A DNA stretch of 64,000 nt from Prochilodus magdalenae (taxonomy: Eukaryota > Chordata > Actinopteri > Characiformes > Prochilodontidae), in the NCBI GenBank assembly GCA_024036415.1, contig JAMWET010003381.1:154501-218500 (forward strand). The letters are read 5' to 3'. Position 1 is the first letter of the stretch, and every line of letters starts with the position of its first letter. The translations under genes and the position numbers were made by a program. The notes below the pieces were generated by a model. That model was not told the DNA's origin. It ran no database searches and saw nothing but the letters and a program-made list of their open reading frames with translations. Shown in pieces: positions 27,501 through 42,500 of this stretch.

Positions 27501-30500
27501 CAGACATAAGGAGCTGAGCTATGGGAGCCGAGCTCAGCTGCTTTCCAACTCACTGGCTAAAGCTAGAGATGCATGATTCTGCTGTAGGCTCTTTAGGGCA
27601 TTACACATTGAAAGACATAACAGATGCCATAATACAGCAGATGAGTAACACATGTACTATATCTGGTGTATTGTTTCTGGGCAAAGTCTGGTCGTATTTC
27701 ATATAGAAAGAGGGCTAATGCAGTACAGAAAATTCATTTTAGGTCAAACCAAATATTACTCTGCAATGTACACTGCGTTTGCAGGGTTAGAACTGCAGAA
27801 CTGTCAACAATATCCTTATGACTAATACTAGAGGAATAACGAACCAACTGCAGGGCCCTACTGATACAGACCACTAAGCTGCTAAAATTCAGATATCCTA
27901 TAATAACTGCCTATGTGCTGTATATGCAGAGTCAGAGAAGACGCCTCATTTAATATCTAGGAAACTGCAATTAAACACAAAGCATCACAAAGCTTTTTCT
28001 TATTGCCCTATGAGTTGTAGCGCTCATACATATTCATGAAGTATTTAATGAATTAAAAGCTTAGCATGCTGTTTTCATTGTCAATATTGCTGTACTGTGT
28101 AAACAATCATTCCAGCCACATCTATGCAGTCATATGCAAAATGTGACCTGTACACGTGCGACTGAAATCTACCTAATAGTGTGTAATACCTGCATGAATA
28201 ACAGCTGCGATTTGATTTGGCATGGACTGGACTGTTTCTGGATGGAGGCCAAATCAATGTTGCACTCTTGCATTAAAGAGTTGCACAGTTGGGCCAGATT
28301 TGGTGGATGCCTTCCCTGGCACAGTTCTCAGGAGAATTTCCTGTAGACTGGGATTTTAGCTAGTGCTGGTAGATCTGAACCACCGCATGCCTCCATACAC
28401 CTGCAGGTTTAGCCACTATGGTGTTTGGCACACCCAAATGCAGTCACTCCTTTTAGCCAATCATTAACACCTGCTTTGGAGCCTTTTTCCCACACATCCA
28501 AGGAGACATACACTACATTGTAGCACCTCTTCTCAACCTCTCTTCTGCAAACCTCGTGCAGCGCCATCTGCAGGAGCCTGAAGTCACTACCACCATAAAC
28601 ATGCAAGGTGACTCAAGGTAACAAGGGAGCTTATTATTTGACCAGCAGCGTTTATACTTTCGCAAATGGGTGTGCACTCTGAATCAACAATCAGTTCTGA
28701 AATCATGGCACTTTTATTTTGGAATTTATAAAGTTCTAAATCATTTCCAAAAGCATCATCATGGAATCAAATTCACATAACTAAAATACACAAACTGTGA
28801 CTGACAAGCTTAGAGACTTTAAGCGTAGCACTGTCATAAGATGCCACCTTCGTCACAAGCCACTCTGTAAAACTTCTGCTCCCCTAGATCTGCTCCGATC
28901 ATCTGTAAGTGCCATTACTGTGAAATGGAAGCGACGAGGTGCAACAACAGCTCGGCCAGAAAGCAGCAGAGCATTCAAACTGACAGAGCGGAGGAGTGCT
29001 GCAGTGCATAAAAATCTCCTATCTCCTATACACTCACTACAGAGCTCCACACCGCCTCTGGAAGCAACATTAGCACAAGAACAGTGCACAGGGAGCTTCA
29101 TGAAATGAGTTTCCATGGCCGGGCAGCTGCATCCAAGCCCAACATTACAATAGACTCTGGAGCAGCGAAAATATGTTCTCTGATATGATAAATGATGCTG
29201 TCTGGCAGTCTAATAGACAAATCTGGGTTTGGGGAAGCCAGAAAGACAGTACCTAGCTGAATACACAGTCTACAGTAACATTTGGCAGCACTGACGTAAT
29301 GGTCTGGGGTAGTTAGTCAGGACTTGAGCTTGCCCTCTACGTTCAAGAGAAGAGAAAATCTTAACAATACAGAACACAGTTTAGATAAGACCCTTCTGGT
29401 TCTTCCACAGCTGTACCTTTGTGCACATAAAGACATGCTTTGATGAGTTTGGTATAGAGGACCTCCAGTGGCAGGCACAGAGATCGGAAATCAACTGCTC
29501 TGAACATCTTGGAGGGGAACTGAAAGTTAGATTGTGCAAGAAGTTCATGCCCTCCATATTAACGTCCATGGTTTTGGAATGGGATATCAACCTAGATCCT
29601 ATACACTAGATGGACAAAAGTATTGGGACTTCTTAATCATTGGATTCAGGTGTTTTCTTTCGATACCACTGCCACAGTGTATAAAATCAAGCGAGCTAGT
29701 CATCCATCCTGCCTTCATGCACTCCTGTGAAGGAATGGTAGCTGTAAAGAGCTCAGTGAATTTCAGTGTGGTACTGTAATAAGATGCCACAGCAACTCCA
29801 TGTAAAGCTACACAGTGGAATAGCTGGGTACTATGGAGCACGATGTGTCAAAGTCTCCATGCTCGGCTGACTTAATTGGAGCTTCAAACCCTCGTCTGGC
29901 ATTAACACCAGCACAAAAACTGTATACCACTGAACTCTGGAGCAGTGCCAGCAATCTGCCAGTCCAATGGACAAGCCTGGATTTGGCAAACGCCAGGAGA
30001 ACATTACTTGCCATAGGGCATTTCGTCGAAGTTTAGCAGAAGTTTTATGCTTTGGGGTTGTTTTCCAGGGGTTAGTCTAGGCACCTTAGTAAAGGGAAAT
30101 CTTGCCAAGTAGGGCGAAACAACTTGACCAACTCACATAGAGCACTCAACCCTACTGAACGCCTTTGGAATAAACTAGACTGAAAGCTGTTACAGCTTCA
30201 CAGCAGGGACCAGCTCATATTAATATCAATGGATTTAAAAAGGGATGTTATTAAAGCTACCATAGGTGTAACGTGCAGGTGTTCATAGTTTATATAGAAT
30301 TGATATTCCACACAAAAAGCAACAACAGATCTGAAAAGTAATCTTTTATAAATAGAGATTAATAATAAGTAATAAGCTTATGCCTGCATGGAGAATGTCA
30401 TGACTGTTAAAAGAGACTTTAACATCAGCACATTTCATTGATGCTGCAGCTATGGCTTTATTCCTCTTCGATCATATCTGCTGTTTCATCTTTAAAAGCT

Positions 30501-33500
30501 CTCCCTGATGGACACGAAAAGATAAAGAGAAGAGAAGCCTGATTAAAATGAAAGAAGAAAAAAAGCATTACATGTGAAGGGAAAGGCACTGATTCAGAAC
30601 CAGGAACTTGCATACGCTTGCATGATTAGCAGAGTGTAACCAACGAGAATCTTAGTTGATAAACTATTAGTGATGCGCCAAAATGGAAATTCCTGGCCGA
30701 AACTCAAGACACACATGACTGAAACCTGAAAGAAAGAAATCTGTATCAAAAAATAATATACAGGGTATAAAGAAAACATGCTTTTGTTATTGATAATTCT
30801 ACTTTCAGCTGGACAAAACTGTTACCAGTTTTTACAAACAGTTAAAACCATACTAAAATGATTCAGGCACGCAGGTGTTACAAGCCAGGAATCACTGACA
30901 CAAGGAGCCAAACCACCGAACTGTCCAGCGTTCAATATTCTGATCCTGGCTGTAACAAACACACACCGCCAATACACGTTCCAATTTGATGCGGGACACA
31001 GACCTACGTTAAAGTGTGTGCCTAAATCTGGTCGGACTCACCAAGAGACCAAACGGAACAAGAGAGCGCGAAATCCAAGGAGAGACCAACCCCTCTCTAG
31101 AGGAGTGCAACGTGCAGCATTTAAACTGCCACCGTTTCCCACTGTTGCCCCAGCTGATCCATTTCTGGCTGGGCCCACAGTTTCTAAAAGACCAAAGTGG
31201 TTGGCGCCCCCATGTGGTTCAAAGTGAAAGTCAGTATCTGCCCCAGCCAAAAACTTGCCTTTACACAGGCTACAATATGTTTACGTAAAATCCTTTCCAG
31301 TGTCCTGGCCACAATAAAAAGGGCTGGTCATTTTCAATGAATTGTGCTAGCAAGAACTTCCTTTTGTTTTTGTGCTTCCTTTCTGCTCCTGTTTTTGTGC
31401 TGTGTTGTGGTTGTTGAGCATAAATTGAAGTGCTATACAACCTGTAACAAAGAGGTCCTTGAATGTACCTTCACTTGAGATAACAGAGATTATAAATCAT
31501 CTGTCATATAAACCATGAAATAATGGTGTTTATTCCACTGTTGATCTCCTACTGCTTAGATTGTCTGAATGAGAGCAAAGGAAACACATCGCGTTTTTAA
31601 ATCACTGTGTTTCATTTTCATTACTATAACAAAAATGTCTTTCTTTAGTCTTAGATTTTGTAGTACTATGTAATAGGTGCAATAGTGCATCTAGAAATGT
31701 AATTAATAATTACGATTTTACCATAGATAAAGATTTGACTAATTGACTAATCAAACTGATCCAAACATTGGAAGTTGGAAAAGCTGCTTTAGCAGTTTCT
31801 AAACATTTGTGCCGCAAGATTCTGTTGAATGAAACCACTTTGTTAATAATATTTATTGAATAAATTTGGCTTTAATGTGATTCCTGCTGTCACTATGCAA
31901 GAGACTGTAGTAAAAAAAGACTGAAGAGGATCAAAACTATATAACAACTTTACTCAAAGCTGCACAGATTCGCTTTTATCACATGGAACAAAACTTACTC
32001 TTCTTCTTGCAGAGCTTTTTGATCCCAGTTAACTAACACAACAGAACTAATGGAACTGCGATTTGATTTGGCATGGATTGAACAAGTTTCTGGATGTAGG
32101 CCTCATCAATGCTCAGACACTGATTCAAAGAACTGTGCAGTTGGGCCAGATTTGGTGGCTGCCTTCGCTGGTACAATTCTGAGGAGTTTTCAGTAGACTG
32201 GGATGTTAGCTACTGCTGGTAGACCCGTATGACCTTACGCTTCCTGCAGATTCAGGTACTTCCTTCACACTACGGTCTTTAGCACACCCAAATGCAATCC
32301 CTCCTGTAAGCCAATCATTAACATCTGCTCTGGAGCCATTTTTCACACATGGAATGAGACCTTCACTGCACTGTACCACCTCTTCTCGAACTATGAATCC
32401 TGTCACTCACACCCCACAGGTATTTATGGCTATAATCATCCTTGTATAGAAGCCTGAAGTTACTACCACCTTAAACGGGCAAGGTGACTATTTTTTGTCT
32501 AGTGAGATTACGATGCCCTCATTTACATGTACAACTTAACTAACAACTAAACAAAATGGGATTGATGCCTACCTAATACCTTCTGCCATTTCCTTCTGAC
32601 CCATCACAGCACTGCTGTCATTCAAACTGCTTATTTCACTAGCAGTTTAAACAAGCCCTTGTTCACTTGGCCTTGTCATTTTCCCTTGATAGAATACAAA
32701 CTACATCTTAAGGGCTGCTCCATTACTAAACAGCTAAACTGAAGAGTGTTAGTAAGCTGTCAAAGGAACAAGTAACAGAGTGAACACAAGCATCGACTTT
32801 AAACACTATAAGTACTGCCAGGGTTTTGTAAAGGGCTGTCCAACAAGCTCATATGGGTGAAAGAAATTAATATAAAACGCACTCAGGCTCAGGCTGTGCT
32901 GACAGGAAGATAATAATCTTATCTGAGTAACTGAAAGTAATAAATACATCCCTGTAAAACTGAAGCGATGATAAGCACTGCTTTTAAATGGAGATCCTAA
33001 CTGTTCTAACTGACTGACAGCTCTTCTTAGAATCAATTGTAATCATCTACATTCCAACCTCACATTTGGATCACTTCAGTAAGTTCACTTTAACTATTTC
33101 AAATAATTTTTTTATATCTGAGGAGAGTCTTTAACCACATCGGATTAGAAATAACAATAAGCAATGAACAGGAATGATGTCCACCTCTTCTTCTTCTTGT
33201 AGTTCTCCAGCTGCACGATCTGAAAGTGTTTGAAGCGCTGCAGCTCGCACTGGCCACACAGGTTCTCCAAGTATATCAGATGACTCTCCATCTCTTCAAA
33301 GTCCGCCTCCAGCTGAGCTGTGGGAAGGAGAGGAAGATGACAAGGCTTCTGTGAAAACCAGCAGGCTGATTGATCCTTACAGCAGACATACATTTTTTAT
33401 TATATCTGGTGAAATTCAGCAAGCACAGAAAGACGTGTATTAGTGTTCGTCAAATCAAATTGCTAATAAATAAATCATTGACTTAAGCTACATTTTTCAT

Positions 33501-36500
33501 TCCATTTTAAGACTGAACAAGGCCGTACACTGCCACCATGTGGCAGTTGTAGAAACATGTGCCTAGGTCCATGAGCTTACAACAGTTAATACAATATATA
33601 CAATTTCAGGTAAACATCTAATAAATCACACATAAAAAACGCATTACCTGGAAGTTCATCATGAACACGATGTGAAACACGTTTAAAGGAGAACTGTACT
33701 AATATGTCCAGTGATGTGTATGGTACAAATAAAGTCATTTAGAGTGAAAACTTAACAATTTAGGAAGTTAAAACTAAACTTAAACTAAAATTGTATTGTT
33801 CACAGTGAAACAATTCTACTTCTGTAGTGTTCAAAGGCTCTAAAAGTCCCGTCACAGAAAGTTATTACCTGCCAAGGAGGTTCACTTTTTCAGGCTTACT
33901 ACGATGTTATCACCATCAACATTATACTTTTCACAGATAAAACCTGTTTATACCATAATACCACATACGCATGTACACTATATTGCCAAACGTAGTCAGT
34001 CACCCGTCATTCAGGTGTTCCAATCACTTCCTTTGCCACAGGTGTATAAAACCAAGCACCTCGACATGCAGACTGCTTCTAGTTATTAAGACATTAGTGA
34101 AAGAATGGGTTGCTCTCAGGTGCTCAGTGAATTCCAGCATGGTACTGTGAGAAGATGCCACCTGTGCAACAACTCCAGTCGGAAAATTTCGTCCCTACTA
34201 AATATTCCACACTCAACAGTCTGACCTCAACCCAACAGAACACCTTTGGGATAATTTAGATTGAAGACTGCGACCCAGGCCTTCTCGTCCAATATCAGTG
34301 TCTGGCCTCACAAATGCGCTTCTGGAAGAATGGTCATCCCATAAACACATTCCTAAACCTTGTGGAAAGTCTTCCCCAGAAGAGTTGAAGCTGTCATAGC
34401 TGCAAAGGGTGGGCCGACATCATATTAAACCCTATGGATTAAGAATGGGATGTTACTCAGGTTCATACGTGTGTGAGGCAGACGTGCAGATACTTTTGGC
34501 AAAAATCTCCCAATTTCTTCTGTTTTTGAATATTTGGCACACTTCTATGTTTCAGATCTTCAAACTACATTCAATAAAAGAACCCAAATAAACACTATTT
34601 GTAAATGATGACCTCAATTACTGAAGGAAAACTAACATCTAGAAGACGCCACTGACTGACTGACTGACTGACATCACTCTGAATGGGTGTTTACATCCCA
34701 TGACTGAATGAAGAACAACTGTTGGAATCCCTCTTTAGAAGACCCAAGACGGATTCATAAACAAAGTCAGGATTCTGATGTGGGCCTGATGCAGTGGATT
34801 TGGACACGGGCCTTTTTAAGCAGCACCATGACAACATGACAAATGAGTGATGCTAATATAAACACAGTGCAGTTCAGTGAGGGTCCGGCTCCAGCACACA
34901 CGATTGAAGGTTATTAGCTGAACCAGATGTGACGAATAAAGAAAGTCATTAACTCTGTGGTACCGCTGCCCTGTGGGTCTTCAGGTTGATACCCCAGGCT
35001 TGGGTAAACCGAGCTCACAAATGACTAATTAAAGAACATTTGTAATTACATGACGCCAGTCAGTGCTGCAGATATAGGTAAGCTATTTTGCAACAAGCTT
35101 AGCTTACTTAGCATGATTTAAAAGAGGTGTAGCTCAGTGGATAAGACCACTACCCGCCACGGAGCCACCACCACATGTGGGAGACTGGGGTTCGAATCCC
35201 AGTCTGGGTGACTACGCTGTGCTACACCAATAAGAGTCCTTGGGCAAGACTCCTAACACTACATTGGCCTACCTGTAATGTGATTAACCTTGTAAGTCGC
35301 TCTGCATAAGAGCATCAGCTAAATGTCATACATGTAAATGTAAATATGAAGCTGTCAACATTTTAAAATATTTAATCACTATATTAAAGACATTAAAACA
35401 AACAAAAAAATGCAGGAAAAAAGTAGTGCCACAATTGTTTTTTTATTTTATAAACAATTATAATTTTTTTTTTTTTCAAAAATAAACCACTTAGGAAGGC
35501 ACAGGAAAAACCAAACAGTTTGTAAAAGCAGAAGCAAAAGGATAACGTATGGAACCGAGGCTTTGCTCTGAAATCCCAGGTTTTTACTAGGTATTCCCAA
35601 GTCTCAGCCACAGATGCTCCACCCACAAGTAGACAGTCTGGAGTGCGTTAACTTGACCACACTATCAACGCAGCACAATTTTGGCAGCTCCATTTTAAAA
35701 TGCCTATGTCCATGCAGACAAACGTTCGTGGATCGTATTCGCATTATCTGTTCCAACATGAATCAAAGTTGCTCCAGCCAAGTTCAGCCTACCAAACAGC
35801 AGCCTTAGCCACAGATGCTCCACCTATCCTATATTTCTGTGTCTCCTGAGAGAATATTTATGGCACACCTCCGTTTTCAGGACTGCCTCCGTCATGCCAA
35901 AATTGCCGCCTGAGATTGGTTGCATGAATGTTCGATTCCTGCTGTAGTAGGTGGTTCTTGGCCATGTTCTCTGGGGAGCGCAAGGCTAGGTGTTGCTTGG
36001 CCTTATTCCAAGGTCCTTGGTATTCCAAGGGGTTACCTGTATTGTAGCTTGTAGCTAGAAGCAACACCACTAAAACCTACATTTGAACAAAAGCTGAAAG
36101 TATGAATCTTGAATCATTATGAAGGCTCGTAAGCCATTTTCCCTGTTGCTTTTGGTCATTTGACTTTTATTTCACTTTTGGTACACAATACAAACTTCTT
36201 GTGGTTTCTTGGTTAAATCAATTTGGAGCCATCATAAACAGCGCAGCCCATCTGCGGTTGAATTTGTGTTTGTGCTCCTTAAGTAGAAACTCCCTTCCTC
36301 CTCTCTATCTGCAGTTCGCGCCACAACAACACAATGACATGACATCATATGCAAACCACCTACTGGAGGAATGTCAAGAGACTTAAACTCTAATTGACAA
36401 CTGATGCCACATGCACCTAAACATTAGTCACATGCATACTAGCACTATGCAAGGTGCAATACTCTGGTCCACAGAGTATCAACCACAGATAAAGCTGAGG

Positions 36501-39500
36501 TCAGCTTCTTCTTATTCAACAGCTTTCCAATTCCACCTTAAATGACTCAGCAGTTACGTTCTGGTGCCTACTGCGCCATTTAATCTGATCCAATCTAATG
36601 GAAAAATGACAAATAAAAATATGACTTTAGCTTTGTGTAATATCAGCTTCTCTGAATATTGGCTATACCAGTAAAATATGCGGGGACAGCACAAGCACAC
36701 TAATCCCTTATATGTGCTAGGGTTCTTTTATGGTTCTAGCTTGAAAACTGTAACCAGTGAAAATGGTCCCAAAAAGCAAGTAAACCTCAATACTAAAATA
36801 AAATAACAACCAGCTGGTGTCCAATCAGCTACTAGTTACCATGCAGTCTGTGCAGTAAAGTTGATGTTTAGAGGCTCTCTATAAGTCCTACAAATCTGTC
36901 TCTTTATGATATGCACTTTTTAAGTCTTTTTAGAAGCACTGACATTTCAATAATGCACTGCAATGCCAGGTCAAATGACCTGTTTAGTTCATTTTTATTA
37001 TATTTTTTATCATTTTTATTTTCAAAATGAACACACCTTGTACAGTTAACAACATTACGCATGGCATTTTAATAATTCTCCTTCCAATACGCTAAATTCT
37101 GCAACAGTAACTGCATTAAAATGCACTGAAGTGTGTACTCTGCGTATGCATTCACCGATTTTCACTTAAATCAACAGCCAACACAACCATCCAAACTTTT
37201 GCATCTCGCCTTCAAGTTTATCGCTTACATAACACATTTCACAGTTATCTACTGCTGCCTGGATCTCCCCCCAGAATTCAGGGCTCTTTTATTATCTAGC
37301 CTGCCAATGTAAGTGCAGGAGCTGAACATGCTGGTCAACTTGAACCATCACTAGGCTTCCTGATTCACTTTCAAACACACAGAAGAAAAATACATTCAAG
37401 AAGCAGTTCAGTTCAAACTCTCCGCTTGTAGAGTAAAAGCATTGCTACACAACACAGCAGTAAGAGGCTTTCTCTGCTGATACAAGTCATTCAAGTTTAT
37501 TTACTAGTCAACAGTATGTGATTAGCTAACTATGATGCCAACCAAAGAAAAAGTAGACACAATCAGATGCATGACTATTCCGCTGCAGTTTAAAACTAGA
37601 TAAAAATAAAGTGCTTGTTTTGTTTATTTAGGGCCTGCAGAACCCAATACTGTGACGAACAGCGGAGTCTTTCGCGGTCTTCATACGCAGACTGAAGTGA
37701 GTGAGCTCTAGCAGAGGTGTAAGTTGTGTTTATTGTGTTGCACTTTAATGACCTTTTCTCCTCTACAGGAATGAGCACTGGGCTGAGGTTGCCAGGTAAT
37801 GCTTTACTTGTTCTATGTCTGTGTATTAATCTTTAGGTACCAGCACTGGCCCCTGTTCGGGCAGTGTCTGAGCTCGTGGTGAATTTCAAGCTCTAAAATT
37901 CCTATCCTAGCTGGAATATTATCCAACGGAACACTAAGCATGGTTGTAAGTCGCTCTGGATAAGAGCGTCTGCTAAATACCTTAAATGTAAATGTAAATT
38001 TACAAAAAAAAAAATAAAATCAGAACAGTGTAAAAACCCAAAAAGGTTAATAAATATTTACACATAAATTAGTCAAACTGTAATAGTTAACCCAACAAAG
38101 CCATACATTCCCATATAATGTACTAATGTCTTAAGCTGCAATACTGACGTAATAAGAAAACATAATAGCTTATTACATTATTGGAAATTCATTATAGTTT
38201 ATGTAACATTGTATAGCATGGCCATACAAACATTATATTTGTGAGCTTTTTGCTCAATTAGGTATTGTTTTCACATTACTGGGTTCTATAAGGACAGATT
38301 TTTTAACTGGTGTGCTAAAACCTTTAAAGGGTGTGCCATACCTACAACTATTGTGATGGCAATGTTTAAACATGGGGCTAGCTTAAGCACCTCAAAATGT
38401 GACATGCTGCATTTCAGTGATGTCCATCAGCTATGAAGCATGTAGGCCAACAATACAATGTCAAGGGACGATTATGCCCCACAATGTTATTACATCAGGC
38501 TACAGACTACTCCTGACAGCAGCACCATCACCATCCTACCTGTTCCAGCATTTCCACCCAGATAAACACCCAGCAAGACTGTGTACACATTACACAGTTA
38601 CACATAAACACATCTAACAGCATCGTTTACCATAAAGCATGCATTCACATTAATGACAGACTGCAGGGCAATGTGAGATTGATCAGAAAATCAGATTTGA
38701 GCAATGAGGCTTGTCATGGGATCAGAGCCTCCAGTTGCTGGTTGGTGTACTGTCACATACTCAATTACTGACAATAGCAATAAGTACTGTCACATTGTCC
38801 AGCCCTGATTTTAATGTGACAAGTTCTCCTTAAACCTCCCCTTCAATGAGCACGTCCGGTTAAGACGTCCTGTCAGTTTTAACATTCAGTTCATTTCATG
38901 CATCTTACATAGTAACCCCCTTTTCAATGGCCACATGGTCTGTTGCTTGCCTTCTATTCCTGTGGCAACACCAGTGATAACCTGACAGACACCTACGGCA
39001 TAAGCTTGAGAGCGAGAATGTCAAGATCCTTAGCTGCGAGCACCAGCAGATGGAGCTTCGCAGGGGTTCCCTCTCAATACCGCCATATATCACGGCAACA
39101 AAGACAGCACGAATCAATGAGCAGCTGCTCCGCAAAGTCACTCAAGGTGATCTCGCTGTTCCTCCAAGAAGCAATTCTTGTAGCTGAAAACGTTAAGAGA
39201 CACTCGCAAGACATCTGCTAGAAAGAACAGATGTACATTATGCATGAAGATTCACACAATCTCAAAACAGACAATCGACACAAAGCCCCCAGGGGCTGGT
39301 GCCCCACTGCTGTCCCAGAAAAAGCAGCACAGCTAAAATAACCTCAGTTATATGAGTCTCAGTATAAAGGATGCACCTATAGGAAATATCTGGGCTGAAA
39401 ATAACCAATATAAAAATGACATGACATCAATAACAAATAACTCCTGAGTGAGAAGTTAATGGTTAGTTTTTGAAAGTGACTTTGTTGGTTTTTGTTGTTT

Positions 39501-42500
39501 ATCTAAATGTATATAAAATAACATATTGGACATCTTCCTGCAAACTTCAGTGCAAAATAAAAATTTCCCGCATTTGACATCTTGGAAAAAACCTGAAATA
39601 GCATAGATCTGTTTATTTAGAAAATCACTAATGACCTCCAGAAGCCTGTTTTAGAACCATGCTCACTCTGTATTTCACCCCAGCCACCGCTCGCCAGTCC
39701 TTCTCTTGGTCACTTGAGGTCATCTTATGGTGGTTAAGAGACACTGGAATGAGGTGGCACTCATCACGGTCAGTAGAGAGTGGGTTTGGCCGTCTGCCAG
39801 GCTGTAGCTGTGTTGTCCTGTGTGTTTGCTGCTGGACCTTGTTCTTATGAACCAGATTCTCACTGTATCTGCCAGTAAAGCTAGAACCCAACCCTCTGTT
39901 CCTCACTAAGAACCTGCTGTACATGTGGAGATGTTGATTTTAGAGGAAACTGGAGTGGTCTCTTATTTATTTCCAGAGCTGAATGTTCATGTTAACAAGC
40001 ATAAACTGCCTTTATGAGACACTGATCTGATGCTTTTTCAAATCCGATCTAAGCCATTTACATAAGGAGTACTAAATCAGACACGTAGCTGAATTGCGGC
40101 CATGAAGCTTTAATGACAATAGGGGAATTACAGGGGGGGTTTCAACATTAATGTGGCAGTTAGCACTGGGAGGGCAAAAGCATCTGAGCCTTTTTCACTT
40201 TCCTCTCCCTCTAATAATAATCAGCTAAGAACTGCCCAAAGCAAATTCTTATGTCCAATGTAATTGACATTTATTGTCAATTTGGTGCACATGGTTCACT
40301 TTGTTGACCATGTACACAAGCAACTCTTCTCAATTCCCCAGTAGTACCAGTGATCAAAAGCTAAAAATATAAGGCGGGCCCCTATATGAGTGTTCAATGG
40401 GTCTGTAATTTATTATACCAGGCACAACAGGCTGTACAGAGTGTAGTGCTGGCCTTGCTGGCTGCAAGCATGTTCTTTCGCAATCAAAACAAAGCAATAA
40501 AGATAACTTAACTTGTATCATTTTAACAGAACACTGAACAACCTAAATTTAACAACCAGTGCAACACTTTCCTATAAAGCAAACATCTGCTCCGGACAAA
40601 CACCACATTTATAACAACCCAGAAAAACATGCTGTCATGGCAGGTGTGGAAAATGTGAATGAAATTATTGTTCATTTTTGATGGCTGATCACTACTGACA
40701 AAGACAACAAGAACTGGGGTGGTTCCCATTTGGAATGGGCCTTCTTTACTCTGTCTCTTTTCCCAAGTATTTCCAAGTTTTTTGGTCCCAAGCCACACCT
40801 GGAGCTTCAAATTGGTTAAGTAAGTAAGTACAACGAACACTGGCTCACTGCAAAATAAACAAGAATGCTTGAACAGAGTAGTGGAACCCTGCCATGAGTC
40901 GAGTACCCGACATCAGTCAAGACAGCTACTTAGATATTCCCATATCGGTTCATAGGGGCTCCCTGGTAGCTGAAGCCACCAACCAGCCAAAACTACTGCA
41001 CGTTCCGGACCTGGTTAAAAGTCACCTACCTGGGGGGAAAAAAAAAAGTGACAGGCTCCCAGAAGCCACATGTTTATCTATTTTTGTACGTGAAGTTTAT
41101 TATTAGGAAAACTCTGCACAGGCAGATGGATAAAAAGGATTTTACCAGGACAATGATCCAAACAGATGTCAAAATTCACAGTGGACTACTTCTGTAAGCA
41201 CAAGCTGAAGCTTTGGGATAGGATAAAAAGACTCTTAGCTAGATACAGAAAGGGTTTGCTTCTGCATGCCAGAACATTCTACTGTTATAAAGCAACTGCT
41301 CATTAACTTAACATTAACTGCAGAAGTATAATAGTTTAAACAGTTTGGCTCTTCAGAGATTCTTACTTTCTGTTAAAAATTAAGGGCTGCCCAAATCTTT
41401 AACTGAATATAGAATACACCAAGTTTATGCCTGAAAATAGCCCAGTATGTGTGTTTAGTCTATGCTTTTACATAACCTGAACATTATTGCAAATGATACA
41501 GTATTAGATATTATCACAATCCTTGCAGCTACATCCTAAAATAAACATCATCAGATCAGTGCAAGTTGTTCCGCCTCACCGATTCGAGCAGTGATGGTCT
41601 CTAGGTCCGTGAGGAAGGCAGGAATCTGCTGTAGCTGTTCCTGTAGCTCCAGAAGTGCTCCTCGTCTCCTCTCCCAGTGGGCAGACAGCATCACCACCTC
41701 CCCATCCACAGTCTGAAAGAACAAAAGGTATGCACTGTATTGATACCACATACAGAGTTCAACTTGCGTTCAAATTTGCTTCAACGACAAAAATCTGTAC
41801 AGTTCAGAGGTAGAGGGAATTTCTACATTAGGATCTACATCTGATGTGTATATGCCACATCTCTGATAACCATATCTCATCATAGCACATTTGAGAAATG
41901 TCATATACAGCATCAGCCCCAAAAAAACAAATACTGGAACAGTGAAGTCAAAATTCCCCCAGGTCTTTACACCTGTCCATTTCTCCCAAACCCCAGCACT
42001 GTGGTCGCTGGTATCCTAGTATTTAATGAGCACTTAGGAAGACTACACTGGGCACAGCCTCCTTTTGCTCTCAATATATATATAACATATATTCCACAAG
42101 ATGCTGGAAACACCCCTCTGAGATTTCAGTCCATGCTGACTATGTCATACAATTCCTGTAGATCTTTCAGGCTCACTTTCATGCTGGGAATCTCTTATTC
42201 TAGCCCAACACAAAGATGCTTATTAAACTCAGATGCGGTGACTGGCAGGACCACTGAGGAACACTGAACTCACTGTCATGGTAATCAAAGCAGTTGGAGA
42301 GGACCATAACTTTGTGACATGGTGGATTTACAAGCTGGAAGTAGCCATGAGACGATGGGTAAACTGCGGCCAACACTGTCAGCAACAATAATCAAATAGG
42401 TTGTGGTATTTGTGTGGCTTAATAACGAGCCCAAAGTGTGCTGTGGGAGGAAATCAGGACCCATCAGACCAGGCTATATTGTTCCAGCTTTTAACTGTCT

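Larger units (their letters stand above)
27325..33184 (-). other. dtnbp1: dtnbp1 intron 6
   Basis: A 5.9-kb intron with a pair of related dispersed repeats (28201-28620 and 32050-32490) and two adjacent Tc1 fossils (28740-29600 and 29606-30300). The stretches 27330-28200 and 30300-32040 show nothing I can identify. Confidence 0.7.
33318..41579 (-). other. dtnbp1: dtnbp1 intron 5
   Basis: An 8.3-kb intron. Recognised parts are the Tc1 remnant at 33973-34503, the SINE at 35125-35345, the SINE tail at 37944-37999, the inverted dispersed repeat at 39603-39985 and a Tc1-like scrap near 41130-41230. CACAGATGCTCCACC occurs twice, near 35608 and 35812. I see nothing definable in 36100-37900 and 38000-39600. 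Confidence 0.7.

Noticed and set aside
31016..31288. 90-codon frame in dtnbp1 intron 6
   Set aside because: No similarity recognised, no splice partners and low-complexity content; treated as chance.
35125..35215. A tRNA gene with A and B boxes
   Set aside because: The region continues into a SINE body and tail and recurs as truncated and inverted copies; no proper acceptor stem is seen.
38905..39221. Overlapping frames on both strands in dtnbp1 intron 5
   Set aside because: No recognisable domain or splice context; could be an old repeat, but nothing supports a gene.
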